Of a DNA stretch of 25,568 bases, positions 1 to 5,836 are shown in pieces. The stretch's first letter is position 1, and every line of letters begins with the position of its first letter. This DNA is from a virus: positions 1 to 25,568 of the IMG/VR virus record IMGVR_UViG_3300042341_000476. One strand, written 5' to 3'. A program made the position numbers and the translations under genes. Below the pieces are notes generated by a model that ran no database searches, was not told the origin of the DNA, and was given only the letters and a program-made list of their open reading frames with translations.

Positions 1-191
1 CCACCATGTTTACGCAAGTCACTCGACTTACCGGGCCAATAGCATCGCCGCTGATCGGAGCTATTGACGCACTGATTGAAGTAGGTTCCTAGCTCCGTGG
101 TTGTCCTATCGTATGCAGACTTTAGGGCAACGACGTTTGGACCATCACTATCTACAAATGTCAGGGCGTGTTGCTGTTGAGTTTCTTGCAT
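1..191 (-). CDS. Phage portal protein, N-terminal fragment (runs off left edge)
   Basis: Sixty-three codons are open from an ATG at 191 to the window edge, so only the N-terminus is seen. The fragment has an RTTTELGTYFNQ stretch and then RRCYWPGKSSDLRKHG. This resembles the 'R-x-W-x-G-Q-x-x-D-G-R-K-H' segment I associate with the start of portal proteins in terminase-linked phage modules. Portal forms the dodecameric vertex through which DNA enters and leaves the capsid. Its position fits: the minus-strand order is small terminase, large terminase, two small genes, portal. It overlaps the preceding 85-residue gene by 31 bases and has no clear Shine-Dalgarno site, so it is probably translationally coupled. 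The call rests on a short motif and on context; the diagnostic core lies outside the window. Confidence 0.68.
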   Translation of the reverse strand, partial: MQETQQQHALTFVDSDGPNVVALKSAYDRTTTELGTYFNQCVNSSDQRRCYWPGKSSDLRKHG

Positions 192-418
192 AATTTTGCG
201 TGGGATATTGCGCTCTTGATAATACCATGAACGTATTCCTGCGAACGCCCTATCTTGTCTGATAGCTCATCGGGGAATAGTTCCGACGAGTTCTGCTCCT
301 TCCATCGCTTTATCTGTTCGTGGCGCAGAAGTCTATCGCTTTGCTCAAGCAACCACTTGCGGCTAACCGTAATATCAGGTGCTAAGGAATTCGTGTCGGT
401 AGCTGGTGCCGTTTTCAT
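161..418 (-). CDS. Small hypothetical protein between terminase and portal genes
   Basis: This is an 85-residue protein I do not recognise. It is basic and mostly helical. The C-terminal half (ELSDKIGRSQEYVHGIIKSA) could form a helix-turn-helix-like pair, but this is weak. Its start overlaps the end of the upstream 89-residue gene by 44 bases, and its end overlaps the portal start by 31 bases. That is unusually deep for this genome, where most overlaps are 1-4 bases. It belongs to the late packaging/head unit by position. Small genes here in other phages sometimes encode head-completion or packaging accessory factors, but nothing in the sequence proves such a role. Confidence 0.6.
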   Translation of the reverse strand: MKTAPATDTNSLAPDITVSRKWLLEQSDRLLRHEQIKRWKEQNSSELFPDELSDKIGRSQEYVHGIIKSAISHAKLCKKLNSNTP

Positions 419-644
419 CTGTAATGACTTCTACGTTAATTTGCTTGCCCTCTAGCTTGTTAGTTAGACGGCGCGGAATGGCTACAATGGACTTACCTTC
501 CACTCCCTCGACAGAAGCAAACACCCACTGTGGGTTGCGGGCTTGAGAAATAACATTGGCTTTAAGGAACCGAGGCTTCTCTGGCTCTGCGGCATTGAGC
601 GTTTCGACACTTTGGATTCTGGCTTTTACACTTTTAGCTTTCAT
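375..644 (-). CDS. Small hypothetical protein downstream of large terminase
   Basis: This is an 89-residue protein with a Lys/Arg-rich N-terminus and a beta-rich body (PQWVFASVEGVEGKSIVAIP). I do not recognise the family. The start is taken as ATG 644-642, not the in-frame TTG at 647. An AAGGAGG Shine-Dalgarno site (657-651) lies 6 bases before the ATG but only 3 before the TTG. The terminase stop and this start share one base (TGATG). The strong ribosome site suggests a product needed in quantity in the late operon. It could be a packaging or head accessory protein, which is inference from position only. Confidence 0.7.
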   Translation of the reverse strand: MKAKSVKARIQSVETLNAAEPEKPRFLKANVISQARNPQWVFASVEGVEGKSIVAIPRRLTNKLEGKQINVEVITDENGTSYRHEFLST

Positions 645-2248
645 CAATATCCTCCTTTAGAACGAGTTCTGGGTTGAGTTGTTTCATCTACAAAGCGAAT
701 GTTGTCAATGCACGCATAGCGGATGACATCTATTGGGTCTTTCCATGCTTCATCTGTTCCGCCGTCTCCTGTGTATTCCTGAAGGGCAGTGATGATGTTC
801 TGGCAATTCTCCGACACATAGAAGTGCGGACGGTTGAGGCTATCCATCTTGGTCTTACGATTGTAGGCCATCTTGCTTTGAATAGCTTGGATGCCGTCCT
901 CAATGTCTAGCCCCGGCGCAGGAATGAATGTAAGCCCGTTGTCTGCTAGGTCTTCAATGATCGAACTCGCCCCGTTCTGAGATTGATACTTGGCTGCGCC
1001 AAGGCGAGGGTCAATGAGTCGTTCCGTTATTGTTTCCCCATTATCGCTCTCGCAGCGAGTAATTAGTTCAACGTAGTCCCTAATGCCATAGCCCAACCCT
1101 TTGTTGCCTTCTCCGCCTATCCATCGTCCTCCGTGCCACTTGGCCCAGTCTCCCACATTAACATCCGGCCACTCACGATAGACGTAGTAGGTTTCGCTTT
1201 CATCTACGGCTATCCAGCACATAAACCAATTCTTGCGCCCAGCCGGGTCTAGGACCATGTAGCGTGTTACGTTCTCACGCGGTATCTTGTCATGTGGTAT
1301 GACATTAACCTCCCGCGAGAACATAGGGAAGCGGGTGGACGCACTCTTGGTTGGAACCCCGTAGGCTCGCGTTAGGATTTCTTCTTCGCCCCTACCTTGT
1401 AAGTCCTGAGCAATGCGATCATAACCACCAAACGGATTGTCCTTTGAATGAAAGTAAATGATTGCGCTATTCCCATTCGCAGCGTGCTGAATAAACGGAA
1501 CCGGTCTGTCATTGAGGAGTTCCGCCGTTTTGGTTTCAACAGTTCTTGCTTTCTCAAGGTAGTCTCTAACCACTTCCGTGTAACCGTCAATCGGAGTGAA
1601 CGTAACAATGACCTTGGCGTTACGGGTAGCCAATCGAAAACGCAGAGTGCGTAGTAGCTCAGGGCCAATGAGGTATTCATCACACCAAGCCCCAAGATTG
1701 AGCCATACCGGTTCACGACTGCCCAACTCCGCACCTTCCAGAATAGTATCGTTGTTAAGAAATTGAGCATAGGTCTTGAAGATGATGTGGCTCCTAGTCC
1801 CCGGCAGGATTAGACTACTCTTGGAGAACCCGTTCTTTCGTGTGTAGCTAATGTTCTCTTCTGCACTAAGGGTTTTCTTTCTAAGCTCTTCAGGGAGAGC
1901 ATCGTAAATGGCGCATTGTTGCTGGCGAATAGACACGTCTGCGTTCTGCGCGAAGCACATAATGACACTACCGGGATTGTCCATTGCAGCCTTCACCACG
2001 GCTGTCGCTGCCCACGTTGTCTTAGACGATCTATTGCCGCCGCTCACAAGTATCTCATTGAAAGACTCTAACAACTCCTCCGCCTTCTTCCAGTGGGGTA
2101 GTTTGAACCCATACCTGTAAGGGTCTCGGATGCTGTTCTCTATTGCCTGATGGTAGATGTCGTAGAGACTAGCCAGAACTTCCGGCTGCATTTGCGCCAT
2201 CTCCTCATTGGTTGGTGGCGCGAGAATGGCGTGTTTCCTCCAAATCAT
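644..2248 (-). CDS. Terminase large subunit (DNA-packaging ATPase/nuclease)
   Basis: This 534-residue protein is the motor that translocates DNA into the prohead and cuts it. The ATPase half shows a Walker A variant GGNRSSKT at residues 70-77, an acidic Walker B-like end (WCDE, about 188-191) and a TFTPIDGYT coupling segment (216-224). The C-terminal RNase H-like nuclease half has candidate metal-binding acidic residues in MVLDP (D334), LIDPRLGA (D413) and DPIDVIRY (about 505-511). The length is normal for the family. Its ATG shares bases with the small-terminase stop (ATGA), and an AAGGAGG ribosome site sits 10 bases upstream (2265-2259). It works with the small subunit next door and the portal downstream. 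Confidence 0.95.
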   Translation of the reverse strand: MIWRKHAILAPPTNEEMAQMQPEVLASLYDIYHQAIENSIRDPYRYGFKLPHWKKAEELLESFNEILVSGGNRSSKTTWAATAVVKAAMDNPGSVIMCFAQNADVSIRQQQCAIYDALPEELRKKTLSAEENISYTRKNGFSKSSLILPGTRSHIIFKTYAQFLNNDTILEGAELGSREPVWLNLGAWCDEYLIGPELLRTLRFRLATRNAKVIVTFTPIDGYTEVVRDYLEKARTVETKTAELLNDRPVPFIQHAANGNSAIIYFHSKDNPFGGYDRIAQDLQGRGEEEILTRAYGVPTKSASTRFPMFSREVNVIPHDKIPRENVTRYMVLDPAGRKNWFMCWIAVDESETYYVYREWPDVNVGDWAKWHGGRWIGGEGNKGLGYGIRDYVELITRCESDNGETITERLIDPRLGAAKYQSQNGASSIIEDLADNGLTFIPAPGLDIEDGIQAIQSKMAYNRKTKMDSLNRPHFYVSENCQNIITALQEYTGDGGTDEAWKDPIDVIRYACIDNIRFVDETTQPRTRSKGGY

Positions 2249-2739
2249 ATATCAACAGCCTCCTTCTGAAGCGCGGCCCTAGCATCAGCTATGGCCTTCA
2301 TAGCATCCTCCAAGCTAGGCTTCCCGGCCTTGTGCTCTACTACCACCTTGTTCTCCCCTAGAGCCTGCATACCCTTATCTACGGCTATGCCATAGGAAAG
2401 AACCAAGTCCCGAATGTTCACCTTAGCCAAAGCGTCAGGGTTGTTCGCCAGCATCTCTAGCTTCTGTTTAGCCAACAACCTAAGTCCCTCTGCCATCTCA
2501 AACCCATCAGCCGCCAGCTGTTTCCTTCTCACCTCTATGGCCACCTCATGCCGCGCCTTCACCTTACTAATCTGATTGAACGAGAATCCCGTAGCCTCAG
2601 CAATTTCTTCCCACGTATTCCCCTCCGCTAGTTGCTCCAAGCACAGCATAGCCTTCGTCGGCTCCCTTGCCTCTAGGGTGCGACAATCACTGTCCACTAG
2701 GGAGGACAATAGAACGGGACTAATGTTCTCTAGGCTCAT
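2245..2739 (-). CDS. Terminase small subunit (probable)
   Basis: This 164-residue protein lies directly upstream of the large terminase and overlaps it by 4 bases. An N-terminal helix-turn-helix (NTWEEIAEATGFSFNQISKV, about residues 41-60) fits DNA recognition. A long helical middle (about 80-115) would suit oligomerisation, and the tail ends in a helix (SLEDAMKAIADARAALQ). This is the usual plan of small terminases, which bind the packaging site and regulate the large subunit. The identity comes from architecture and neighbourhood, because small-terminase sequences diverge strongly. No Shine-Dalgarno site is evident before the ATG at 2739. The A/T-rich stretch at 2740-2790 could carry its promoter, but I cannot place one convincingly. 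Confidence 0.82.
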   Translation of the reverse strand: MSLENISPVLLSSLVDSDCRTLEAREPTKAMLCLEQLAEGNTWEEIAEATGFSFNQISKVKARHEVAIEVRRKQLAADGFEMAEGLRLLAKQKLEMLANNPDALAKVNIRDLVLSYGIAVDKGMQALGENKVVVEHKAGKPSLEDAMKAIADARAALQKEAVDI

Positions 2740-2794
2740 ACTTTAGACAAATAGATCATAATCGACTTATACTTAAAACAATCCAGACATAGGC

Positions 2795-3223
2795 TCATTG
2801 CGAGATCAATGCTAATAACGAGTGTTTATCCAAGGCAAGCGCAACATCGTTCGTAATGCGTTTAACGCGAAATCCACGGATAGCTGATAGGAAGTAGTCT
2901 CTACGACTGTCATACGCCATTTGCTCACTATCATCGTGATAGCCGCCATCTACCTCAAGACATAACTTCTTGCGACGCTTAAAGTAGAAATCAACAATGA
3001 AATGCTTGTTAGACGTACAGAAGCCTTTCTGAAAGCAATAGTCTTCACCAATACTATCAAGCAAGTCTTTAACGTAAAGCTCTGCCTTAGTAGCTTTGGC
3101 GATAAGCACACCTCGCCTTAAAGCTAACAAGCTTCGGTTGGAAGGACTACTGTTGATATTCATCTTACGCTTGCGTATGGATTGTACTGAGCCCCCGAAA
3201 TTTCTGTCAAGCCATTTGTTCAA
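2795..3223 (-). CDS. DUF559/Vsr-like PD-(D/E)XK endonuclease
   Basis: This 142-residue protein has the core of the DUF559/very-short-patch-repair-like nuclease fold. E48 (TKAELYVKDLL) is followed by HFIVDFYF (D78), CLEVDGGYH (E90, D92), a YDSRRDYFL helix (105-112) and GFRVKRITN (117-125). These proteins are predicted metal-dependent DNA nucleases. The longest frame starts at TTG 3223, immediately after an in-frame stop. An ATG at 3163 would remove 20 basic residues and keep the whole domain, so the start is uncertain. A 12-bp direct repeat covers the TTG start (see repeats). Being first in the packaging operon it could act in DNA end processing, recombination or host DNA breakdown. The function is inferred only. 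Confidence 0.82.
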   Translation of the reverse strand: MNKWLDRNFGGSVQSIRKRKMNINSSPSNRSLLALRRGVLIAKATKAELYVKDLLDSIGEDYCFQKGFCTSNKHFIVDFYFKRRKKLCLEVDGGYHDDSEQMAYDSRRDYFLSAIRGFRVKRITNDVALALDKHSLLALISQ

Positions 3224-3253
3224 CTATGTTTCCGTGTTTTCTTCAACTATGTT
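3219..3253. repeat. Two 12-bp direct repeats at the start of the nuclease gene
   Basis: TTCAACTATGTT occurs perfectly at 3219-3230 and 3242-3253, 23 bp apart, close to two helical turns. The first copy covers the TTG start of the minus-strand nuclease gene. An arrangement on one DNA face over a start site suggests a repressor or activator site controlling the leftward operon. This is inference; no bound protein is identified. Confidence 0.6.
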
Positions 3254-3323
3254 CTACGTTCTCCTTTTAGGAGGGACCATTTGAATTATTTTTTTATGGG
3301 GGCGTTCTGACCAATTACAATAA

Positions 3324-3359
3324 CCCCACCCCCCCCCGACCGCGATCCCCCTCCCCCCC
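3324..3359 (-). other. Four-run G-quadruplex motif on the minus strand
   Basis: Read on the minus strand there are runs of 7, 5, 9 and 4 guanines, separated by A, a 9-base spacer (ATCGCGGTC) and T. This satisfies and exceeds the standard four-run G-quadruplex pattern. It lies about 100 bases upstream of the first leftward gene. It could influence transcription, replication initiation or polymerase passage. Exact run lengths in such homopolymers are prone to sequencing or assembly error. Confidence 0.65.
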
Positions 3360-3385
3360 TCCTATTGAGACTGGGTCGCAACGTA

Positions 3386-3527
3386 TGGGACAAGGGATGT
3401 CCTAGGTATCCAGCTCAAACCATGGGTAAGACATAGGATGTCCCAGCCGAATAGCCTATTGAGAATGAATCTCAGTCGCGAGACGGTTATTCGCGTATGG
3501 GAGGGAATGCATTCCACAGCATTCCAC
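3386..3527. promoter_or_regulatory. Cluster of palindromes and short repeats (operator or iteron candidates)
   Basis: Sites seen: TGGGACA (3386-3392) with its exact inverse TGTCCCA (3439-3445); GGACA-5-TGTCC (3388-3402); the octamer GGATGTCC twice (3395-3402, 3436-3443); TGAGA-5-TCTCA (3460-3474); the perfect 12-bp palindrome GGAATGCATTCC (3504-3515); and GCATTCCAC twice with a 10-bp period (3509-3517, 3519-3527). One-turn spacing of the last pair suggests adjacent protein binding on one face of the helix. The density is far above what the coding regions show. Which protein binds is unknown; several small HTH proteins are encoded in the window. Confidence 0.5.
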
Positions 3528-3538
3528 CGGGGCATCCT

Positions 3539-3715
3539 ATAACCTGCCAGCAAGGGCATGAAGGCAGGGTTTGCCTTGCGCCTAGCGCTTGCCGTTGGCT
3601 CTCCTCTTTGAATGTGCTCTCCGCCCTTGGTTTGCTCTGTTCTTACGGTGTGAGGGTGAAGGGGCCGCAAATTTGGATGATGGGCCAACGAAAACAGCGT
3701 GCAAATCTTTGCAAG
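3539..3715 (+). other. Stretch with extensive self-complementarity; possible structured RNA
   Basis: AAGGCA-GGGTT-TGCCTT forms a perfect 6-bp hairpin (3561-3577). CGTTGGC (3593-3599) is the exact inverse of GCCAACG (3684-3690), and the helix can extend by two pairs inward. Inside it, CCCTT and AAGGG can pair. TGCAAA-TC-TTTGCA (3700-3713) follows. A long-range closing helix with inner stems is typical of a folded leader or small RNA, but the direction of transcription is assumed and no clear promoter or U-tract bounds it. I do not recognise a known RNA class. Confidence 0.35.
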
Positions 3716-3737
3716 ACTATCACTTAGAAACTAACTT
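3709..3737 (+). promoter_or_regulatory. Possible rightward promoter for the early genes
   Basis: TTGCAA (3709-3714) and TAACTT (3732-3737) are separated by 17 bases, the preferred sigma-70 spacing, about 100 bases before the first rightward gene. The -10 box is poor (three consensus positions), so this is only the best available match in the right place. Confidence 0.28.
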
Positions 3738-3834
3738 ACACGAAACAGATAAAAAGAATCGACCTTCGTGAATCGATCCCCATTCTCCCCACATAGCCAA
3801 CGCATTCCGCAACGGCAAAACAAAAACAAATCAG

Positions 3835-4026
3835 ATGTCCACTCCACTCCACTCAGCAAATAAGTCGTCACGCTATGTTTTCGTGAAAAAAGGTTCTCTC
3901 CGTGAATTTGAGGCCGCAAATTGGACCGATGCAATTAAACGTTTATCGGAGTTAACTAATGAGCCCAACGTAAGGGAATATCCCCACAACGGGTGGAAAC
4001 ACCTTGAAACCTTCCCCGCATATTAA
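3835..4026 (+). CDS. Small hypothetical early protein
   Basis: This 63-residue protein is the first gene of the rightward unit. I do not recognise the family. Its middle (RYVFVKKGSLREFEAANW) predicts two strands and a helix, followed by a helical DAIKRLSELT segment and an aromatic C-terminus (NGWKHLETFPAY). The leader is A-rich (AAAACAAAAACAAATCAG) without a Shine-Dalgarno site, as for many genes on this strand. Small first-expressed proteins in phages often modify the host, but nothing here shows that. Confidence 0.6.
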   Translation: MSTPLHSANKSSRYVFVKKGSLREFEAANWTDAIKRLSELTNEPNVREYPHNGWKHLETFPAY

Positions 4027-4046
4027 AGAAAAGGAAAAAAACACAC

Positions 4047-4271
4047 ATGAAAATCAAACTCACCGGAACCTTCCGGCATTCCAAATTCGTCAAGACTCCG
4101 CTAATCACGGATGTGCTCCATTTGCAGGCTTACAAACGCGGGCAATGGATTCAGCTGGCTTGGTGTGACAAGCCAAGCCGGTTTTACGGCATGAGCGAAA
4201 GGGGCAACGTAACCGCATTCCACTTCCCCAAAGCGCACTCCGGTTTTATTAGCTATTGCTCCGCCAAATAA
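4047..4271 (+). CDS. Small hypothetical protein
   Basis: This 74-residue protein is basic and rich in beta-prone and aromatic residues (GQWIQLAWCDKPSRFYGMS), with a predicted compact beta fold. I do not recognise the family. The start ATG carries the repeated AAGGAAAA...ACACAC leader, which supports it over other starts. It is part of the cluster of tiny genes that opens the rightward unit. Confidence 0.6.
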   Translation: MKIKLTGTFRHSKFVKTPLITDVLHLQAYKRGQWIQLAWCDKPSRFYGMSERGNVTAFHFPKAHSGFISYCSAK

Positions 4272-4297
4272 CCCCAAAACAGAAAAGGAAAACACAC

Positions 4298-4426
4298 ATG
4301 AAAATTCATATGTTTCTCGGTTACGACAACCTATCATATACGGTTCAAGCATTATCAAAACTGGATGCGTTGATTCAATTAGATTTGGCGGGTGTGAAAA
4401 TTAAGTGCTATCTCGGAGCGCAATAG
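4298..4426 (+). CDS. Very small hypothetical protein (42 residues)
   Basis: An ATG at 4298 opens 42 codons to a TAG at 4424-4426: MKIHMFLGYDNLSYTVQALS and then a helix (KLDALIQLDLAGVKIKCYLG). It is too short to assign a family. Support comes from the repeated AGAAAAGGAAAACACACATG leader, nearly identical to that of the gene before it (4047), and from filling the space between neighbours. Both proteins begin MKI, consistent with a duplicated start region. Confidence 0.55.
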   Translation: MKIHMFLGYDNLSYTVQALSKLDALIQLDLAGVKIKCYLGAQ

Positions 4427-4449
4427 CCTAGCACACCCCACAAAACCAA

Positions 4450-4500
4450 CCCCTTCACCCTGCCTCCTTCCAAGGGGCGGGGATAAGGCATTGAAAGGGG
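4450..4500 (+). other. Imperfect long stem-loop in a 114-bp gap
   Basis: CCCCTTCA (4450-4457) pairs with TGAAAGGGG (4492-4500, one bulged A), and inside it TGCCT (4461-4465) pairs with AGGCA (4486-4490). No U-tract follows, so it is not a classic terminator. It may be an RNA processing or regulatory hairpin in front of the 4541 gene. Confidence 0.4.
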
Positions 4501-4540
4501 GCGCGTTTGCCTTCTCAATTGACAGGAAACACACACACAA

Positions 4541-4897
4541 ATGAAACGAACACTCAGCACATACGACGTAGCGGGCGAACTAATGGCGGATAAAAACGCG
4601 GCGTGGTCGCGGGCCGGGGCTTATGCTCTCGCCGAACACATTGAGGAATTAGAGAGAGAGCTAGGCGAGGAAACAGAGCTGGATGTGGTGGCGATCCGTT
4701 GCGAGTTCTCCGAATACGCCAGCGCAACGTTGGCCGCTAGGGAATACGGCAACGATCATTCCGCCGATATTCACAATGAAGACGACACGGAAGACGAGGA
4801 CGCCGAAAAAAAGACCGAGGCTTATTGCCTCGAATGGTTGCAGGAACGCACGCAAGTTATTGAATTCGATGGCGGCATCATTATTCAGGATTTTTGA
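4541..4897 (+). CDS. Acidic conserved hypothetical protein of phage/plasmid type
   Basis: This is a 118-residue, strongly acidic protein. The N-terminus (YDVAGELMADKNAAWSRAG, YALAEHIEELE), the motif ELDVVAIRCEFSEY (about 46-59), an Asp/Glu run (about 78-91) and the end IEFDGGIIIQDF match a small-protein pattern I associate with phage and plasmid accessory regions. I know of no established function. The high acidity is reminiscent of DNA-mimic or antirestriction proteins, but that is only a resemblance of charge. The leader includes AGGAAACACACACACAA, related to the leaders of the two genes upstream. Confidence 0.72.
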   Translation: MKRTLSTYDVAGELMADKNAAWSRAGAYALAEHIEELERELGEETELDVVAIRCEFSEYASATLAAREYGNDHSADIHNEDDTEDEDAEKKTEAYCLEWLQERTQVIEFDGGIIIQDF

Positions 4898-4901
4898 ACC
4901 C

Positions 4902-5111
4902 ATGAGCACACCAACACGGGAGGAACTGCTAGACACCATTAATGATTTGCAGATGGCCATGCAGATGGTGGAAATTGAACTGACATCGGGATATAACACA
5001 CTGCCGCGTCGTCGCAACTTACGGGCGGCGGTCGAAAATTGCATGGACTGGAGTTTTTGCGGGCGTAAAGTCCTTGAACGGGCGCAATATAAAGCGGAGG
5101 GCAACGCATGA
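4902..5111 (+). CDS. Small hypothetical protein with N-terminal helix
   Basis: This 69-residue protein starts at ATG 4902, four bases after the previous stop. A longer in-frame extension upstream would lie wholly inside the 118-residue gene, so I reject it. The N-terminal half is an amphipathic helix (TREELLDTINDLQMAMQMVE) that could form a coiled coil. The rest is basic (PRRRNLRAAVENC). It overlaps the endolysin start by 4 bases (ATGA), so the two are translationally coupled. The family is unknown. Confidence 0.65.
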   Translation: MSTPTREELLDTINDLQMAMQMVEIELTSGYNTLPRRRNLRAAVENCMDWSFCGRKVLERAQYKAEGNA

Positions 5112-5479
5112 AGCGCACTCTGCTTATGCTCTGCCTTGCCTGCTCTGCCTTGCCCGCAAGGGCGGGCCTATGGGAAGCCGTTTGCACCGTTGAAAGCAAC
5201 GGAAACCCGCTTGCCGTAGGGGATGGCGGACGTGCGGCGGGAATAGCTCAAATTTGGGCCATCACCGTGCGGGACGTTAACCGGTTCGCGGGGACTCGTT
5301 ACACGTTAAACGACCGATTCGACCCCGAAAAATCACGGCAAATGTTTCGGCTTTACACGGAACACTATGCCAAGGGAAAAAGCGACGAGGTAAAAGCCCG
5401 AATTTGGAATGGCGGGCCTACTGGAAACAAAAAACGGGCAACGATTGCTTATTGGAACAAAATCAAAAAACACCTATAA
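5108..5479 (+). CDS. Secreted lysozyme-like transglycosylase (endolysin candidate)
   Basis: This 123-residue protein has a signal peptide (MKRTLLMLCLACSALPARA, likely cut after residue 19). The mature part has the SLT/lysozyme-like signature: the catalytic ES pair (E29-S30) in CTVESNGNP, GIAQI (45-49) and the ARIWNGGPTG segment (97-106). It would cleave peptidoglycan in the periplasm for host lysis or DNA entry. It is unusual that it sits in the rightward, otherwise early-type unit and not beside virion genes. Small membrane peptides lie just downstream (5833, 6213). The start overlaps the preceding stop. The protein ends in KHL within a 24-bp repeat shared with the next gene. Confidence 0.85.
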   Translation: MKRTLLMLCLACSALPARAGLWEAVCTVESNGNPLAVGDGGRAAGIAQIWAITVRDVNRFAGTRYTLNDRFDPEKSRQMFRLYTEHYAKGKSDEVKARIWNGGPTGNKKRATIAYWNKIKKHL

Positions 5480-5656
5480 AAAATGAAAACACACGACGAG
5501 ATAAATGATGAAATGCGCGAACAAATAAACATGGAATTCCCTCGGCCCAAGGGCGGATTTTCATCTATGGATGAGGAAGACGCATGGCGCGAATCTCATG
5601 AGAAGCGGTTTATTGAATTGGTCTTTAGCTATAAACACCTATAAAAAATGAAAACA
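5468..5656 (+). repeat. 24-bp perfect direct repeat at two gene junctions
   Basis: The same 24 bp occur at 5468-5491 and 5633-5656, exactly 165 bp apart. Each copy holds the final two codons and stop of one gene, a short A-run and the ATG start of the next (core CACCTATAAAAAATG). The 53-codon gene between them is thus flanked by direct repeats and could be gained or lost by a single recombination without disturbing its neighbours. Confidence 0.8.
5483..5644 (+). CDS. Small acidic hypothetical protein flanked by repeats
   Basis: This 53-residue protein is highly charged (DEINDEMREQ, SSMDEEDAWRESHEKR), helical and ends in SYKHL. It is too short to assign. Its start and end both lie inside copies of the 24-bp repeat, so its last residues and stop context copy those of the endolysin gene upstream. 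There is no Shine-Dalgarno site, only an A-run before the ATG. The repeat-bounded arrangement suggests a cassette insertion or tandem duplication followed by divergence. Confidence 0.6.
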   Translation: MKTHDEINDEMREQINMEFPRPKGGFSSMDEEDAWRESHEKRFIELVFSYKHL

Positions 5657-5836
5657 GATAAACTACTTGCAGAAAATCAGCTTGTCGGGGATGGGAGCGG
5701 CTGGGCCGCGTTGCGCGACTTATTTGAAACGCCTTCCGGCGATAGGTATAGCGTGAGGAAAACGGAATGGCATCCATGCGTTAGTCCGGCAGATAGGCCG
5801 TTCAAATGGCGATTTTTACAGGAGGCCGGAAAATGA
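5648..5836 (+). CDS. Small hypothetical protein
   Basis: This 62-residue protein is rich in Trp and Arg (GSGWAALRDLFETPSGDRYS, KTEWHP, FKWRFLQEAGK). I do not recognise the family. It starts in the second copy of the 24-bp repeat. Its last codons contain an AGGAGG site that serves the next gene, and the stop overlaps that gene's ATG. A 14-bp stretch near its end (AGGAGGCCGGAAAA) recurs near the end of the 6340 gene. Confidence 0.55.
   Translation: MKTDKLLAENQLVGDGSGWAALRDLFETPSGDRYSVRKTEWHPCVSPADRPFKWRFLQEAGK

Larger units (their letters stand above)
3224..3834. other. Main intergenic control region between divergent transcription units
   Basis: This 611-bp stretch separates the leftward packaging genes from the rightward early genes and is the longest stretch without a convincing gene. 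It contains an A/T-rich segment next to C-runs (3324-3359), a palindrome cluster (3386-3527), a stretch with long complementary arms (3539-3715) and a possible rightward promoter (3709-3737). Open frames here have atypical composition (many W, C and P), no ribosome sites and no family resemblance. It is the natural place for divergent promoters and possibly a replication origin. Neither is proven from sequence. Confidence 0.6.
4024..4545 (+). repeat. Repeated translation-start leader before three small genes
   Basis: The same leader precedes three successive genes: AGAAAAGGAAAA plus ACACACATGAAAAT (ending at the starts 4047 and 4298), and the related ACAGGAAACACACACACAAATG before 4541, whose start it includes. 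AAGGA or AGGA provides a weak ribosome site and ACACAC follows at a fixed distance. The first two copies match almost base for base. This implies that leaders and small genes were duplicated or shuffled as cassettes, or that the leader is under selection for translation control. Confidence 0.6.

Noticed and set aside
1372-1770. 132-codon minus-strand frame inside the large terminase
   Set aside because: It is a shadow frame of the terminase gene, whose motifs are intact in the main frame.
3460-3474. Fur-type iron box (TGAGAATGAATCTCA)
   Set aside because: It resembles a 7-1-7 Fur half-site pair only loosely, with no iron-related gene nearby. It is kept only as part of the general operator cluster.
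3362-3771. Several open frames of 60-108 codons in the control region
   Set aside because: No ribosome sites, atypical residue content (many W, C, P), no family resemblance, and the DNA is dominated by palindromes and long inverted repeats.
4519-4524. TTGACA promoter before the 4541 gene
   Set aside because: At 17-base spacing the -10 position falls inside the gene on a non-matching sequence.
4683-4901. Long N-terminal extension of the 4902 gene
   Set aside because: It would lie entirely inside the acidic 118-residue gene in another frame. ATG 4902 directly after that gene's stop is the simpler start.
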